From: Physcomitrium patens
Taxonomy: Eukaryota; Streptophyta; Bryopsida; Funariales; Funariaceae
Direction of reading: 5' to 3'
Length of the DNA stretch: 64,000 nucleotides
Assembly: GCF_000002425.4 (NCBI RefSeq)
Contig: NC_037262.1
Location: 10,825,243-10,889,242 of the forward strand
Part shown: piece by piece, positions 25,656-37,568 of the stretch
How the letters are laid out: every line of letters starts with the position of its first letter
Position numbering within the stretch: the stretch's first letter is position 1
The notes under the pieces: model-generated
What the model was told of the DNA's origin: nothing
The model's database searches: none
What the model saw: only the letters and a program-made list of their open reading frames with translations
Program-made: the position numbers and the translations under genes

Positions 25656-26299
25656 TAGTTTGGTACATTTCTTTGCAAAGAATTTGTTGGTAAATAATAT
25701 TTTATTTGAGTTTAATTTTGGTTTTTTTGGTTTTTTTGTTATATACAGGTATATATAAATATTTAATTTTTAAAATCATGTTTGCATATAATTTCTAACT
25801 ATTGTATGCAAACATGATTAAAAATACCAAAAAATTCTATGTTCATAGTAAGAAGTAAGTCTATATATGTTTAGAGAGAAGAATATTAAATATTACTGGT
25901 TTTATTGGTTTTATTAACTCTTATGTATTGGAAGCAATACATAATGCAACAAAGTGGAATATTTGTAACAAATCAAAGAAGCTTGATCACCTTACTATTC
26001 CACATACAAAAATTGTAAAACTTTCTTCTCTTTTCTTTTTGATTGTTGAATTCAACTATATACCTAATACCACATTTTGAAATTGGATGCAATAAGTTTA
26101 ATATGGATAATTATATGACAAATGCATGTATATGTACATGTAAGAATATATCATGGTAGAATACAACATAAAACAATTTTAGTTTGTGAGAAGACATCTA
26201 AGAAGATGTGATTTCTAACTATTTGTAGTTCATCACAATCAACACATTTGTTTTATTACCACTTTATCCACAACTATGTCAAGTTTGATTATTCTAATA
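25100..26299. other. Boundary between gene island and repeat block
   Basis: The ferredoxin upstream region (25,100 to about 25,500) has ordinary composition; from about 25,600 the sequence becomes extremely AT-rich and stays so to the end of the window. A (TA)n tract lies at about 25,621-25,653. No gene is recognised between them. Confidence 0.5.
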
Positions 26300-26609
26300 T
26301 ATATAAAATAGTCAAAGATGTAAGAGTGCCAAATTTATTTGGCAATGATTTAAAGTTTTAACAATTTCATATATTTAAAGCAATCAAAGATGAAAGATTG
26401 TTGAATTTATTTGGCAAACATGTCAAATAAAAAGAATACTTTTTATTTAGATTTGTCAAGAATGCAAGGCTATTAGGTTCATTCGTCAATGATGTCAAGT
26501 TTGAGGTTGCTAAATTTATTTTGCAATGATGTCAAGCTTGTGCATCCATCTGTATTTTAGGTAGTCAAAGATATCAAATTATTCAAATCATTTGGTAATA
26601 AATTCAAGC

Positions 26610-26662
<53 letters not shown>

Positions 26663-28060
26663 GAGTAATAAAATATTTAAAGTTATCAAATTTTTTTGGC
26701 AATGATATTAAGCTTAAGTATCCTAACATATTTGAAGTAGTCTAAGTTATGAGATTATTCAATTTTATTTAGAAATAATGTCAAACTCGAATACCTTGAT
26801 GTATTTGAAGTAATAAATATGTGAGGTTGCATATTTTTATTTGGCATTGATGTCAAGCTTGAACAACTATACAAATAAAAAATAATCAAAGATAAAAGAT
26901 TATCCAATTCATTTCGTAATAATATCAAACTTGAGAAAAATGAGTTGTATAAGATAGTCAAAGATGACAAGTTGCTATATTTCTTTAGCAATAATATCAA
27001 GCTTGAGCACTTATACTTATTTGATATAGACAAAGAAATATGATGATCTAATTCATTTGACAATAATATCATATTTAAGCATTCTATTAAATTTAAAGTA
27101 ATCAAAGATAAGAGTTTATTCAATTCAATTTGTGATGTTGTCAATTTTGAATATCCTTATATATTTAAGATAAACAAAGGTATGAGGTTTTAAAATTTAT
27201 TTGGCAATAATATCGAGCTATTGTAAAATATCATATCTTATGTAATTAAAGATGTGAAGTTGTTTAATGTTTTAGTAATAATCTCAAGTTAAAGCTCCTC
27301 TCATGCCTAGAATAATAAAAAGTATAAAATCTTCTAATAGAATTGGTAACAATGTGAAGTTAAAGCCCCTATCATATCTAAAGTAGTAAAAGATTTAAGG
27401 TCTTTCAATGCATTTGGCAATAAAATCAAATTTAAACAACTTTCTACTTCTAAAGTAAAAAAGTTGTCAAATTCATTTAAGAACAATATCAAGCTTCAAC
27501 ACCATTGTAATTTTGAAGTAGTTAAAGATGTAAGATTGTCAAATTTATTTGATATAGATGTCAAGTTTTAATTATCTTTTAAATCTAAAGTAATCAAAGA
27601 TAGAAGGTTGTCTAATTCATTTGGCAATGATATCAATTTTAACAACCATTCTATTTTTAAAGTAGTCAAAGACCAAAGTTACATAATTCTTTTTATAATA
27701 ATGTCCAATTTAGAGTACCTTGACATATTTGAAGTAATCAAAGATGTGAGGTTGTCCAATTTATTTGATAATGATGTTAAGCTTGAATACCTCCATATAC
27801 TTAAATTAGTTAAAAATTTAAAATTGGTCATTTCATTTGACAATGATTTAAAGCTTGATCATCTTATTATATCTAAAGTAGTGAAAGACAAAAAGTTACT
27901 TAATTCTATTAGTAATAATGTCAAATTTGAGAATCTTACTAAAAATAAAACAGTCAAGATGTGAGATTATTCAATCCATTTAACAATATTTTTAAGCTTA
28001 AATACCTTAACATATCTAAAGTAATCATGAATATGAGGTTTTTAAATTCATTTGATATTG
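26300..28060 (+). pseudogene. Relic leucine-rich repeat array, 24-residue period
   Basis: The plus strand shows a diverged tandem repeat of about 72 bases, with recurring TTTGGCAATGATGTCAAGCT, then a Leu/His codon block, then GTAGTCAAAGATGTGAGG. The best preserved run, 27,608-27,960, translates as consecutive 24-residue units such as LEYLDIFEVIKDVR / LSNLFDNDVK and LDHLIISKVVKDKK / LLNSISNNVK. This is the pattern of plant NLR-type leucine-rich repeats (Leu-x-x-Leu-x-x-Leu-x-x-Ser ... Leu-Pro-x-Ser-Phe-Gly-Asn). About 24 units fit in the stretch. Frameshifts and stops break it throughout, and a (TA)n tract interrupts it at about 26,615-26,658. I see no NB-ARC or kinase domain beside it. The tandem structure is seen directly; the leucine-rich repeat origin is inferred from period and residue pattern. 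Confidence 0.6.
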
Positions 28061-29277
28061 ATTTTAAACAATATCTATAAGAAATATAAATCTTTAAAGA
28101 AATAAGTCCACTTATTAATTTTAGTAATATTCTTAAATTATAAAAATTTTCTAAATTAAATAATTTTAATAAAGCCAAATATTCTATTTTTTTTAGTTGT
28201 ATGAAATTTAAACATCTTTTTAAATTGAATTAATATAGTGTATTCATTTCAAACACTGATATTAGTAATTTTTTTTATAAAATTACAAGTTCTCAATTGC
28301 AAGATATCTTATATAAAATCTCAATATTTCAAAATTTTCAACTTTTTTTATACATGCTTATCAATTACCTTATCTAATACTTTGTTTTATTTTTTATTGA
28401 AATTTTTGTATAGAAATATAAATAAAAAAAATTTCAATTCAAATAAAAATCTTATAAATATAATAAATGTGCACAATCTTTTCTATAATCTTTTGAATAA
28501 AAACCAACAATATTATAGCTAAAAAAAAGTATTGAAAATGAAGTAATACATTCTTTTTGTAATTTAGTACATCATATCAATAAGAAAAATGTAAGATAAT
28601 TATCTATTTTCTTCCAATATCTTGTTTAAACTAATTTTTACCAATTCCATATTACAATAAAAATATTTTCTTTTCTTCTTAACTACATAACATTCAACAA
28701 TTTGAATTAATTTTTATTGAAAAATAATATGTTATTAAATTATGATAGTTTAGATGTACTAGAATGCTTATTTTTTTGATAAATGATATATCAAGTTTCA
28801 CATCCATCTTTATTATTGTAAATAGAAGTTTCAATTACTTGGATTTATAGATTTTCTATTATATATTTTATTTAAAAATAACATAATTATTAGATATTTT
28901 ATGTTTAATAATATTTTTAAATCATCTAATTTTCTACTTTTTATAAGATATAAGTCTTTTAATATTTGTAATAGATGGTTTGTTAATTTAAAATTTTGAG
29001 AATACTCTCATTCTTTTGCAAGGTTTAATTTTTCAAGAAGATATCTATCATCACCTTTTACTTGATTGTTGGTTGCAATAACAAAACTAAAAATCATGTT
29101 GACTTTGTTGAAAATGTTTTAAAGAGATATAAGAGTAGCTAGAAGTAATGCGCACATACACTCACAAGACAATATATAGAAGGAGAAAGAGATTCTAAAC
29201 AAAACTATGTATTAATGTGGTTGTTTTACTTGTATACAAAGAAAAAGAGAGAAAATAATTAGTTTCTTTTTACTACT
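28061..29277. other. Very AT-rich sequence, nothing recognised
   Basis: Possibly the decayed continuation of the leucine-rich repeat array or of a transposon. The open frame at 28,238-28,522 is Phe/Ile/Asn-rich, as expected of pure AT-rich sequence. Confidence 0.4.
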
Positions 29278-29872
29278 GAAACATGACCAATCTATCTCAA
29301 GAGTCTAATATCCTTTTAATCCACAGCAATATAAATCTCATCACAAAATAGGACAAAATGGACTAGAATAAAACTGAATAGAATTAAATAGAATAGGACA
29401 AAAAAGACAAAATTGAGCAAATGAAAATAAAATAGAATAGAAATGAATAAAAAGATACTGAATATGAAGATGCAAATCCAAAATTTATTAAGAGAAAATA
29501 TCCAAAGCTATACTTGACTAGATGTCCAAAAGGCCTTAGCCATTCCTATTTATACTTTGTCCAACCATCTTGGAACTTTCTAGAATGTTTCTATTGATGG
29601 ATTCTACTTAGATAACCACCCTAAACTCTTTTTAGAAGGTTCCATGGTAGATTTTATATAGATAACTACCTTAAGCTATTTTTAGAATATTTTATGCTGA
29701 GTTCTATTTACATAACTACTCTAAATTCTTTTTAGAATGTTTTATGGTGGATCTTATATAATCCAATAATTTAGTCCCAATTTTAAAAACTTCTATAAAC
29801 TTCTCAAATATGGTTCCAATTATCTATTTCTATGTATCAATAATATAAATATCTTATTTATACCTTGTTACA
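29278..29872 (-). repeat. LTR-like repeat, truncated copy of the solo LTR at 38268-39001
   Basis: About 600 bases align by eye, in the same orientation, with about 38,400-39,001: both run from TGAAACAT through TCCAACCAT, CTTTTTAGAA blocks and TATCTTATTTATACC to a TTACA end. The other end of this copy is not preserved, so it is probably a truncated solo LTR. Confidence 0.6.
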
Positions 29873-30239
29873 CTTAATCCACTTCTATTAATGTAAAACG
29901 TTGTTATGTAGTAACATGACTACATGGAGAAAAATAAAAAAATGGATGTTATAAAAGAGCCTAGTAAAAAGATGTGATAGAAAGACAAGGATAAATGATA
30001 GGAAGGTAATAAAAAGTTTAATTTTAATGCTATTTTTTAGAGAAAGGGCTTCTATTTGCTTTGTAGGGGCATAAATACCTCAAATAAAAATAAATGACAC
30101 AAGTAATTGATATAAATATGTTTAGAAAGAAGTTACTAATAGGTTCAAGAAAAAATTACATCAAATTACTAAATATTGATATCCAGAGAGAATTGGTTGT
30201 CAACTTGGGCCAAAATCAGACCCCAAGGCACAAATCCAT

Positions 30240-32356
30240 TGTTGTGATATAATACAATTAATAGGTGAAAAGGATAAAGAAATTATTATATTATAGAAGA
30301 TCTTAATTCAAGTATTATAGCAAATTATCTTAGAAAATAGATAATATTCCAAAAAAAAGTAAAATTAAAGATGTAAATGCTACCTTTTTACATAGTAGGC
30401 TTCTACTTATTTTGTAAGGCCATAAATAAGACAAAACAAGGTAGATCAGAAAAATAACAAATATAAGCATATGTAGGAAGAAGTTAAAATTTTATTTTAG
30501 TAAAAATTAACTCAAAAAGGCAAAATTTTATACCCGGAGAGGATTGGTTATCAACCTAGGTCGAAATCAGACCTTGAGGCACAAAACTAGACACTTAAGG
30601 CAATTCAAGAGTTTGTTTGTAGATTAAAGAGTAGAATTTGAGAGAAAACTTAAAAAAGTTTCTTTAAACGTTGATTTTATGTGATTTAAGTATATGATGA
30701 CTTTGCAAGAGCTTTGCAAAGTCATAGTTATTTTGGATGACTCTAGAATTTGTAAAATAAAAAAAATATTATATTTTGGTAAATTTTGTGAGTTTGGTAG
30801 TAGATCTATGGTTCAAATTTTGAAGACTTATGAAGATAGTTGTTTAAAGTGTATGTTGTAAGTTTGAGTTTGATCAAATAAATGAATGGAAGGTTATTGA
30901 GTTTCAAGTAGGTTGAGGTCTCGGAAATTAGACTTTGAAAGATAATTAGGATTTCTAAGATCTTCTGCAATCTAATTCTTGGATTGAGATAAAATTTATA
31001 TATAAGAATAATAGACTTGATTTTCTATACATATGTGAAATTTGAGAATAATTGAATAGATCAAGAAGGAAATATTGGCATCGGAAGTTCAATATTTACA
31101 TTGGAATAAGAGGCTGGCCAATAATTGAGCGGATTTTAGGATTTTTCTTCCATTTGATAAGTACGATTATCTTCAAATTTTGTATGCTTATTTTTAACTT
31201 AATTTTTGAAAAGTTAATAAAATTTTAAGTAAAATTAATAGTTTGATTGATAGATATTGAGGTTCTAAACAATACTAGAGATAGATTGAGTTGCTTAGGA
31301 TTTGGTTAGGATTTGATTTAGAATTTGATTTAGGATTTATGATCTATTTAGGATTTGATTTAGGATTTGGTTTAGAATTTGATTTAGGATTTAGGATCTA
31401 TTTAGGATTTGATTTAGGATTTAAATTTTTTTTAGGATTTGGTCTAAGGTTTAATATTTTTTTAAGATTTAATTTAGGATTTAAATTTTTTTTAGGATTT
31501 GATTTAGGATTTAGGATTTTTTTAAGATTTGGTTTAGGATTTAAGGTTTTTTTAGGATTTGATTTAGGATTTAGAGTTTGTTTAAGGTTTGATTTAAGAT
31601 ATAGGATTTATCTAAGGTTTGATTTAGGATTTAAGATTTATGTAGGGTTTGGTTTAGGATTTAGAATTTATCTTAGATTTGATTTAGGATTTAGGATTTG
31701 TCTAGGATTTGATTTAGGATTAAGGTTTCGTTTAGGTTTTAATTTAGGATTTAAGATTTGTCTAGGATTTGGTTTAAAATATAAGATTTGTTTAGGATTT
31801 GATTTAGGATTTAGGATTTTTTTAGGATTTGATTTAGGATTTAGGATTTGTCTAGGATTTGATTTAAGATTTAAGGTTTTTCTAGGGTTTGATTTAGGAT
31901 TTAGAATTTATCTAGGATTTGAACTAGAATTTAGAATTTTTCTAGGATTTGATCTAGGATTTAGGTTTTGTGTAGAGTTTAATTTAGAGTTTAGGATTTG
32001 TCTAGAGTTTGATTGAAGTTCAAAAGGATTTCAACTAGGCTTAAATTAGAACTTTATTAAGATTTATTTGAGATATATTTGTCATTATTTTAATATTTTT
32101 TTAAGATTTCTTAAAGATTCTTTTAAGATTTATTGTAGATTTTCTTTTAACTTCTTTAAGATTACTTATTGTTTCTTTTGTAATTTCTTCAAGGTTTCTT
32201 TTGAATTTGATTAAAGCTTATTTAACATTATTAAGTTTTAATTAGAGTTTATTTAGTATTCTATTAGAATTAGGATTTTTTTGTAGCAATTTCAATTCTA
32301 CCTACTACAACCATGTCTTTGGTGTATTCTTGAGCAAGACTTTGTGCAATATCACA
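30240..32356 (+). mobile_element. Nested LTR carrying a long 30-base minisatellite
   Basis: It starts TGTTGTGATATAATACAATT at 30240, has the conserved block (TACCCGGAGAGGATTGG ... GGTCGAAATCAGACC) at about 30,530-30,580, and ends with the family's 3' block (CTACCTACTACAACCATG ... CAAGACTTTG ... ATCACA) at 32356. At about 2.1 kb it is longer than its relatives because of the expanded array at 31,290-32,010. Target duplication is not clear (left CCAT, right TGCG). Confidence 0.6.
31290..32016 (+). repeat. 30-base minisatellite of TTTAGGATT type
   Basis: About 24 units of a 30-base repeat, organised as 60-base pairs, built from GATTTAGGATTTAGGATTTG with small variations. Because the unit is a multiple of three and avoids stops in one frame, it stays open for 241 codons (LGFDLGFRI repeats). 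I regard this as a by-product of the repeat, not a gene. It resembles degenerate plant telomere sequence (TTTAGGG). Confidence 0.85.
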
Positions 32357-33104
32357 TGCGTATCTATAATGACTCCAAGATTCTTTGGTAGATCGGAGAA
32401 TGAGATTTGAGAGTTGATTGAAGAAAAGATTTTTGAACATTGGTTTTATTTCAATCAAGTTAATATTCTTTAGGAAGATTTTTAAAATTAATGATATTTT
32501 TAGTTAGAATAGATTTTTAAAAATAAAATTATATTTATAAATTTGAGGATTTTTTGAGTTTTGTAGTATATATACAAGTGAATTTACATAATATATTGGT
32601 TTTCTAGCTGTTAGTATGTGTGAAGATTTTGAGATCAATCAAATGATTAAATCAAAGTATGTGAAGGTTTTTATAAGTTGAAATCTCAAAAATTGGAATT
32701 TGAGGGTTAGTGAGTATTTTTAAGATTTTTAGCAATTTGTTGATTGGATTGAAGTAATTTTTTTTATAGAGACTAAACTTAATTTTCTATAGTTTAAGAA
32801 TATTTTGGAGGTAATTCAATAATTCAAAAAAAAGATATTGGTACTAAAAGTTCAACATTTAGATTAGAGTAAGAAGCCGACCAATACTAGAGCGGAATTT
32901 AGGATTGATCTTCTATTTGATAAGTTCAATCTTCTTCAAACTTTGTTTGCTTGTTGCCAACTTAATTGTTGAAAGGTGTGTAAAATATTAAGTAAGATCA
33001 ATGGTATAATTGATAGATATTAAAGTTCTAAATTGCCTCAAGGTTAGGTTAATTTGAATAGAATTTGGTTTAGGATTTGGAAATTGATTAGGATTTAGGA
33101 TTTA

Positions 33105-33160
33105 GGATTCGAGAGCTAACTTAGAGCTAACTTAGAAGCTCTAAGTTAGCTCTCGAATCC
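33105..33160. repeat. Perfect 22-base inverted repeat at a head-to-head LTR junction
   Basis: The arms are 33105-33126 (GGATTCGAGAGCTAACTTAG plus AG) and 33139-33160, exact reverse complements, separated by 12 bases. To the left is a plus-oriented LTR, to the right a minus-oriented LTR fragment, so this is a fold-back junction. Confidence 0.9.
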
Positions 33161-33333
33161 CAATCTTTGATCATCAAATAAAATCTTATTTTGTCCTAAG
33201 TCATTATTTTAATGGCTAGAGATCTGATTTCAATCCTATTTCATAAATGCTCAATCCTTGGATATCAATCTAACCTATCTTAAGGATTTTTTTAGTCCAA
33301 TCCTATCCTTAATTTAATCTTAGTATCAAGCGT
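33139..33333 (-). mobile_element. LTR fragment, minus orientation
   Basis: Aligns by eye to the reverse complement of the 5' LTR of the element at 41816-50576 over its GTCCTAAG ... AATGGCTAGAGAT ... GGATATCAAT segment (about 42,125-42,265). It is cut at both ends, on the left by the fold-back junction and on the right by the next element's LTR. Confidence 0.55.
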
Positions 33334-35066
33334 TGTTGTAATACCTGAAGTCTTGCTTAAAAATGCTCCAAGCACCTGGCTGTGGAAGGTGAAATGGAAA
33401 TTACAACAAAAAAATGCTAACTAAAATAGAATACTAAATAAACTCTAATTAGACCATAATAATGCCAAGTAAGCTTTAATCAAATTCAAAGAAACCTCAA
33501 AGAAATTTCAAAGAAATAATAAGAAATCTTAAAAAAATATTAGAATGATCACAAATATATCTCAAATATATCTCAATTCAATCTTAATTTAATCCTAGTT
33601 AAAATCCTATTAGACTTCATTCAAACTTTAGGCCAAAAATAATTAAATCTTAAATCCTAAACAAATCCTAAACCCTAAATAAAATCCCAACTAAATCCTA
33701 AACCAAACTCTAAATAAATCCTAAATCAAATCCTAACTAAAATTTAAATCCTAAAGAAAATCCTAAATCCTAAATCAAATCCTAAATCTTAAATCAAATT
33801 CTAAACCCTAAACCAAATCCTAACCAAATCCTAAACCAAATCCTAAATCCTAAATCAAATCCTAATCAAATCCTAAACCAAACCTTAAACCTTAAATAAA
33901 ATCCTAACCAATCTCTAAATCCTAAACCAAATCCTAACCAAACTCTAAACCAAATCCCAACCAAACCCTAATCCTAAATCAAATCCTAACCAGACTCTAA
34001 ATCCTAAATCAAATCCTAACCAAATCCTAGTAATTTCTACAACAGTTTTAAACTCCAATAACTAATAAATGAAGCATTGATCTTAACTCAAATTTTTCAC
34101 ACTTCTTAAAAATAAAATTGAAAACAAGCACAATTTTTTTTTAAAAGGATCGGAATTACCAAATAGACAATAACATCAAAAACGTGCTCGGATATTGGTT
34201 GGCCTCCTTCTCCAACCTTGATGCCAATCTCTCAGAGCCAATATCTCTTCTTTTCACAGTTTGATTGATCTCAAAATTTTCATACATATAGAAAAACAAG
34301 TCTTATATCCTTTTACATAAATTTCACTCCAATGCAACTAGTAGATTGCAAGAAAACTTAAAAACCCTCACTAGACCTAAAATTCTACTTTCTAAGACCT
34401 TGACCCACTTAAACATCAATAATCCTCAATTCAACCATTAGATGGAGCTAAGATTTGTAATACATATTAGGCACAACTATGACCATTAATCCACAAAATT
34501 TCACTTGTAGATTTGTTACAAAACTCTTGAAATCACTAGAAACATCAACCCTATTATATTTCACAAACCCTAAGTCATCTGAAACAACTTTGACTTTATA
34601 AAGCTCTTACAAAGTCATAACAACTCCAAATTGTCTAAAACCAATGCTCATAGAAACCCTATCTAGTCTGCTATCAAATCCCATTCTTTGATTTGCAAAA
34701 GAATCCCAGAGTCGTCATCAAGACTTGGTTTTGTGCCTCAGGGTTTGATTTCGACCCTGGTTCATAACCAGTCCTCTTCGGGTATCAATATCTAGTTTTT
34801 CTAAGTAAATTTTACTAGAATTTACTCTTAACTTCCTTTTAAAGATGCTTATATCATTTATTTTTCCAATCTACTTTTATTTGCCTTGTTTATGGCCCTA
34901 CAAAGTAAGTAGAAGTTGCTTTTCTAAAAAAGCAGTATTACTTCTAAAAGTTTTATTACCTCCCTATCTTTTATCTATATTTTTCTACTTTAACTTTTAA
35001 CTTGGCTCTTCTATAATAAGATCCATATTATCATCTTTCAACATATAGTCGTGTTACAACACGACA
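33334..35066 (-). repeat. 3' LTR of the pol-less element
   Basis: Reads TGTCGTGTTGTAACACGACT on the minus strand at 35066 and ends near 33334 as TTACAACA. It includes a TTTAGGATT-type array (seen as CCTAAA repeats at about 33,650-34,030) and the conserved block with CTGGTT-ATG-AACCAG palindrome at about 34,760. About 700 bases match the right LTR closely. Confidence 0.8.
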
Positions 35067-35650
35067 TCCACCTCCTCTGAACTTGTGTATCCTCCGGTAT
35101 GCGCCAAATAATCCAACTTTGTTTGATTCATACTATATTCTCAATGTCTTCATCCAATTCTTCTTCTTCATTTTCGCTATTCAAATCAAAATCATCTTGT
35201 TGTCTTAAAAGATTTATGTCTTCAATAAAGTCTTCTATATTTATTTTTCTCTGTCTTTGTTTGAATATCTTCAGTCGTTTTTCTTATCATCATTCTTTAA
35301 TCCAATAGATGCAATTTTTTCTTCAAGAATCTTTCAATCCATTTCCTTGATAAATACCAAAAATATTTCATCATCTTCTAATATTCCTAACTCACATAAT
35401 TCTTTCTCAATCATTTTTTTTTTTTTGATTTTTTTTTTTTGCCAATAAAACTTAAATCAAAAGCATCTATATCTTGTAAGAGTACGTCCTTTTTTATACC
35501 TCCATAGTCTTGCTTTACAATGATACTTCTCTATTTTTTTTTATTATTTTTTTTAAAATCCAATAAAGCTTAAATCAAAAGCACATATATCTTATAAGAT
35601 TACCACCATTTTTATACCTCTACAGTCTAGCTTTACAATAATACTTCTCT

Positions 35651-35683
<33 letters not shown>

Positions 35684-35688
35684 CAATG

Positions 35689-36261
35689 CTAATGTTTCTC
35701 TCTACTCCCCATGTACAAGTAGTTTGGAAATATCCTCCTTTGCACATGACCAAACCATTGGCGAGGTAAAAAATTTGAAATGAAAAGATTGAATTGAAAT
35801 CTCTTCCATATAGCCACATACATCTTCCTTGTATCTTTTTTCTTATTTTTTTGATTCAAAGTCCCATTTAAGATATCCATGTAATCTTTAAATCCATTTT
35901 CCATGTCTTTTGTGGTTTCACAACCACATTTAGTACTACAACCTTGTACAATTTCATAACCCTCTTTATAATAATCATGTGAAAACTCATAACTTCTTTC
36001 ATCCAACTCATATGTGGTCTCATAATCATATGCAATTTGACTTTCAACATCATATCCATACATAATCCCACCACTTCTCACATCATAATGTTGTAAATTT
36101 ATACAATCTTCATGATTATAATCTTCAATAGATCCATAATCCATTTCTTGTAAAGGTTCAACCTTAAATTCTTCAACATAATCCAAAGTATTAGATAAAA
36201 CATCCTCACCTCCTTCAAATGTAGAAAATGTCTTTTTATCACCAAAAAATATTCCATTCAA
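35689..36261 (-). CDS. Tyr/Asp/Glu-rich ORF inside the pol-less element
   Basis: A 190-residue frame with no family I can name, intact in sequence where the neighbouring gag is broken. The middle is strikingly rich in Tyr, Asp and Glu (GYDVESQIAYDYETTYELDE, DYYKEGYEIVQGC); the C terminus is basic and aromatic (RQWFGHVQRRIFPNYLYMG). It lies between gag and the 3' LTR, the place where some plant LTR elements carry an extra ORF. It has no counterpart in the related complete element in this window. It may be a captured host fragment or an element-specific protein. It could also be open by chance, but 190 codons in AT-rich DNA makes that less likely. Confidence 0.45.
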   Translation of the reverse strand: MNGIFFGDKKTFSTFEGGEDVLSNTLDYVEEFKVEPLQEMDYGSIEDYNHEDCINLQHYDVRSGGIMYGYDVESQIAYDYETTYELDERSYEFSHDYYKEGYEIVQGCSTKCGCETTKDMENGFKDYMDILNGTLNQKNKKKDTRKMYVAIWKRFQFNLFISNFLPRQWFGHVQRRIFPNYLYMGSREKH

Positions 36262-36361
36262 ATTACCATCACTAACTTATACAAACTTATTCAATGTAAA
36301 ATAGCCATAACTTTCAACCTTATTTTCATTAATTTCCAAATCCTTGAACTCCATATTGTCT

Positions 36362-37289
36362 TCAAAATTTTAGATACTTTGACCTTCTATAGTAATAGTT
36401 TGAAAAAAGTATTTTTTTCTCTCCTTCACCATCCTTAGTATAAGATCTAATTTCTTTCATGTGCAAAGAATTGGCTTCTCCATTAAAATCCCTCACTTGC
36501 TCTTCCATTTCTCTTCTTTTAAGATTAGCCCCTTGCATTGATAAAGATGACATAGAAGTCAAAGTAGAAGATTTCTTAAACCATATTGCAACTCCTTTAG
36601 CTTGTGCTTCTTGTTGTCTTCCTAAAATAACCACTACTTCCTTCAACTTCTCCCAATTATTGGTACAACCACTCTCGATAGACTCATCTACAAGAAGCAT
36701 GAAAATCTTGTCTCTCAAAGCATCATCAACACCATTTAAAAACAACTCTACCTTTAATACACTCAATGACTGTCTCTTTGAGGATGAGAGTTGATAAAAT
36801 TTCTTGTCAAATTTTTCTAAGAATTCATAAAGATCCTTATGCTTGCTTAGTTGCAACTCTATCTAATTCAAAAACTTTTGCTTGATAATCCTATCCTCAT
36901 CTCCAACAATAAATTCTTCCTTCAAAAGTTCTTGAAATTTTGACCATATTTCTATACCCTCTCCAAGCAATCTCTTCATTTTTTTATGAAATCTAGGTTC
37001 AATAGCCAAATAGAAGCTTGACTTCATCTTTGCCTCAGGGATTTGGCATGTCTCCATCTTACATATATAAACTTGTAAAAACTTAGTGATATTGCATCCT
37101 TCAAATCTCCAAAATTTGTTGATTATTCCTTGCAATGTCCTTATGATATCTTTTTTTCTTTACTTGCATTCTTTGTTGTTCCTCTATGAATATACAAAAA
37201 GCCTTAAAAATTTTACTAATATTTGACCCATCTAAAATATTTGACCTATTCAAAGACCTTAATGATACATCTTCGATTTTGTTCCACAA
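36362..37289 (-). pseudogene. Gag of the pol-less LTR element, broken
   Basis: Three minus-strand frames (37289-37101, 37135-36863, 36856-36362) read like the gag of the element at 43,262-44,507. Shared features are IEEQQRMQ/QQQQ at the start, the cluster VNKIDQFDG/INKFWRFEG, KDKYF/KEEFI, and KVELFLNGVDDALRDK against KVELFLQAVDRELQGK. Frameshifts separate the pieces. The zinc knuckle found in the complete element is not seen here. Gag would form the particle shell. Confidence 0.7.
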
Positions 37290-37568
37290 TGATCAAAAAT
37301 ATTCCTTGAAATGCTCCAATAAATACCTTATGATACTTCAAAATACTCCAATATATCTATAAAGTCTTATAGTACTCCATGATAATCTAAATATTACCAT
37401 TGTATTTTAAGATAGTCTCCAAAGCTCGAAGAATTCAAAAGCTCGAATTCACGCACTATCCAAAGCTCTTCTTTCAATTCACTTGTCTTTTTTCTTTCCA
37501 TAGTTCAAATAATCCAAGATAATCAAATACCTTCCACCTCAAGCTTCTTACATCAAGTTTACCAAATA

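Larger units (their letters stand above)
29902..33105 (+). mobile_element. Solo LTR of the TGTCG/CGACA family, split by a second LTR
   Basis: The LTR start TGTTATGTAGTAACATGACT at 29902 is a decayed form of the family's palindromic start. The sequence follows the family to 30,239, where another LTR begins, and resumes at about 32,357 (ATTCTTTGGTAGATCGGAGA onward) to 33,105. There a fold-back junction cuts it off. Family landmarks seen twice here are the block ending GGTCGAAATCAGACC and the AGAAGCCGACC-type block. The outer right end and its target duplication are lost. Confidence 0.6.

Noticed and set aside
32270-32458. Minus-strand frame with a protein-like stretch (HYRYACDIAQSLAQEY) that looked like a captured exon
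   Set aside because: Its DNA aligns with the 3' end of other LTRs in the family (for example the reverse complement of 37569-37650), so it is LTR sequence, not a gene fragment.
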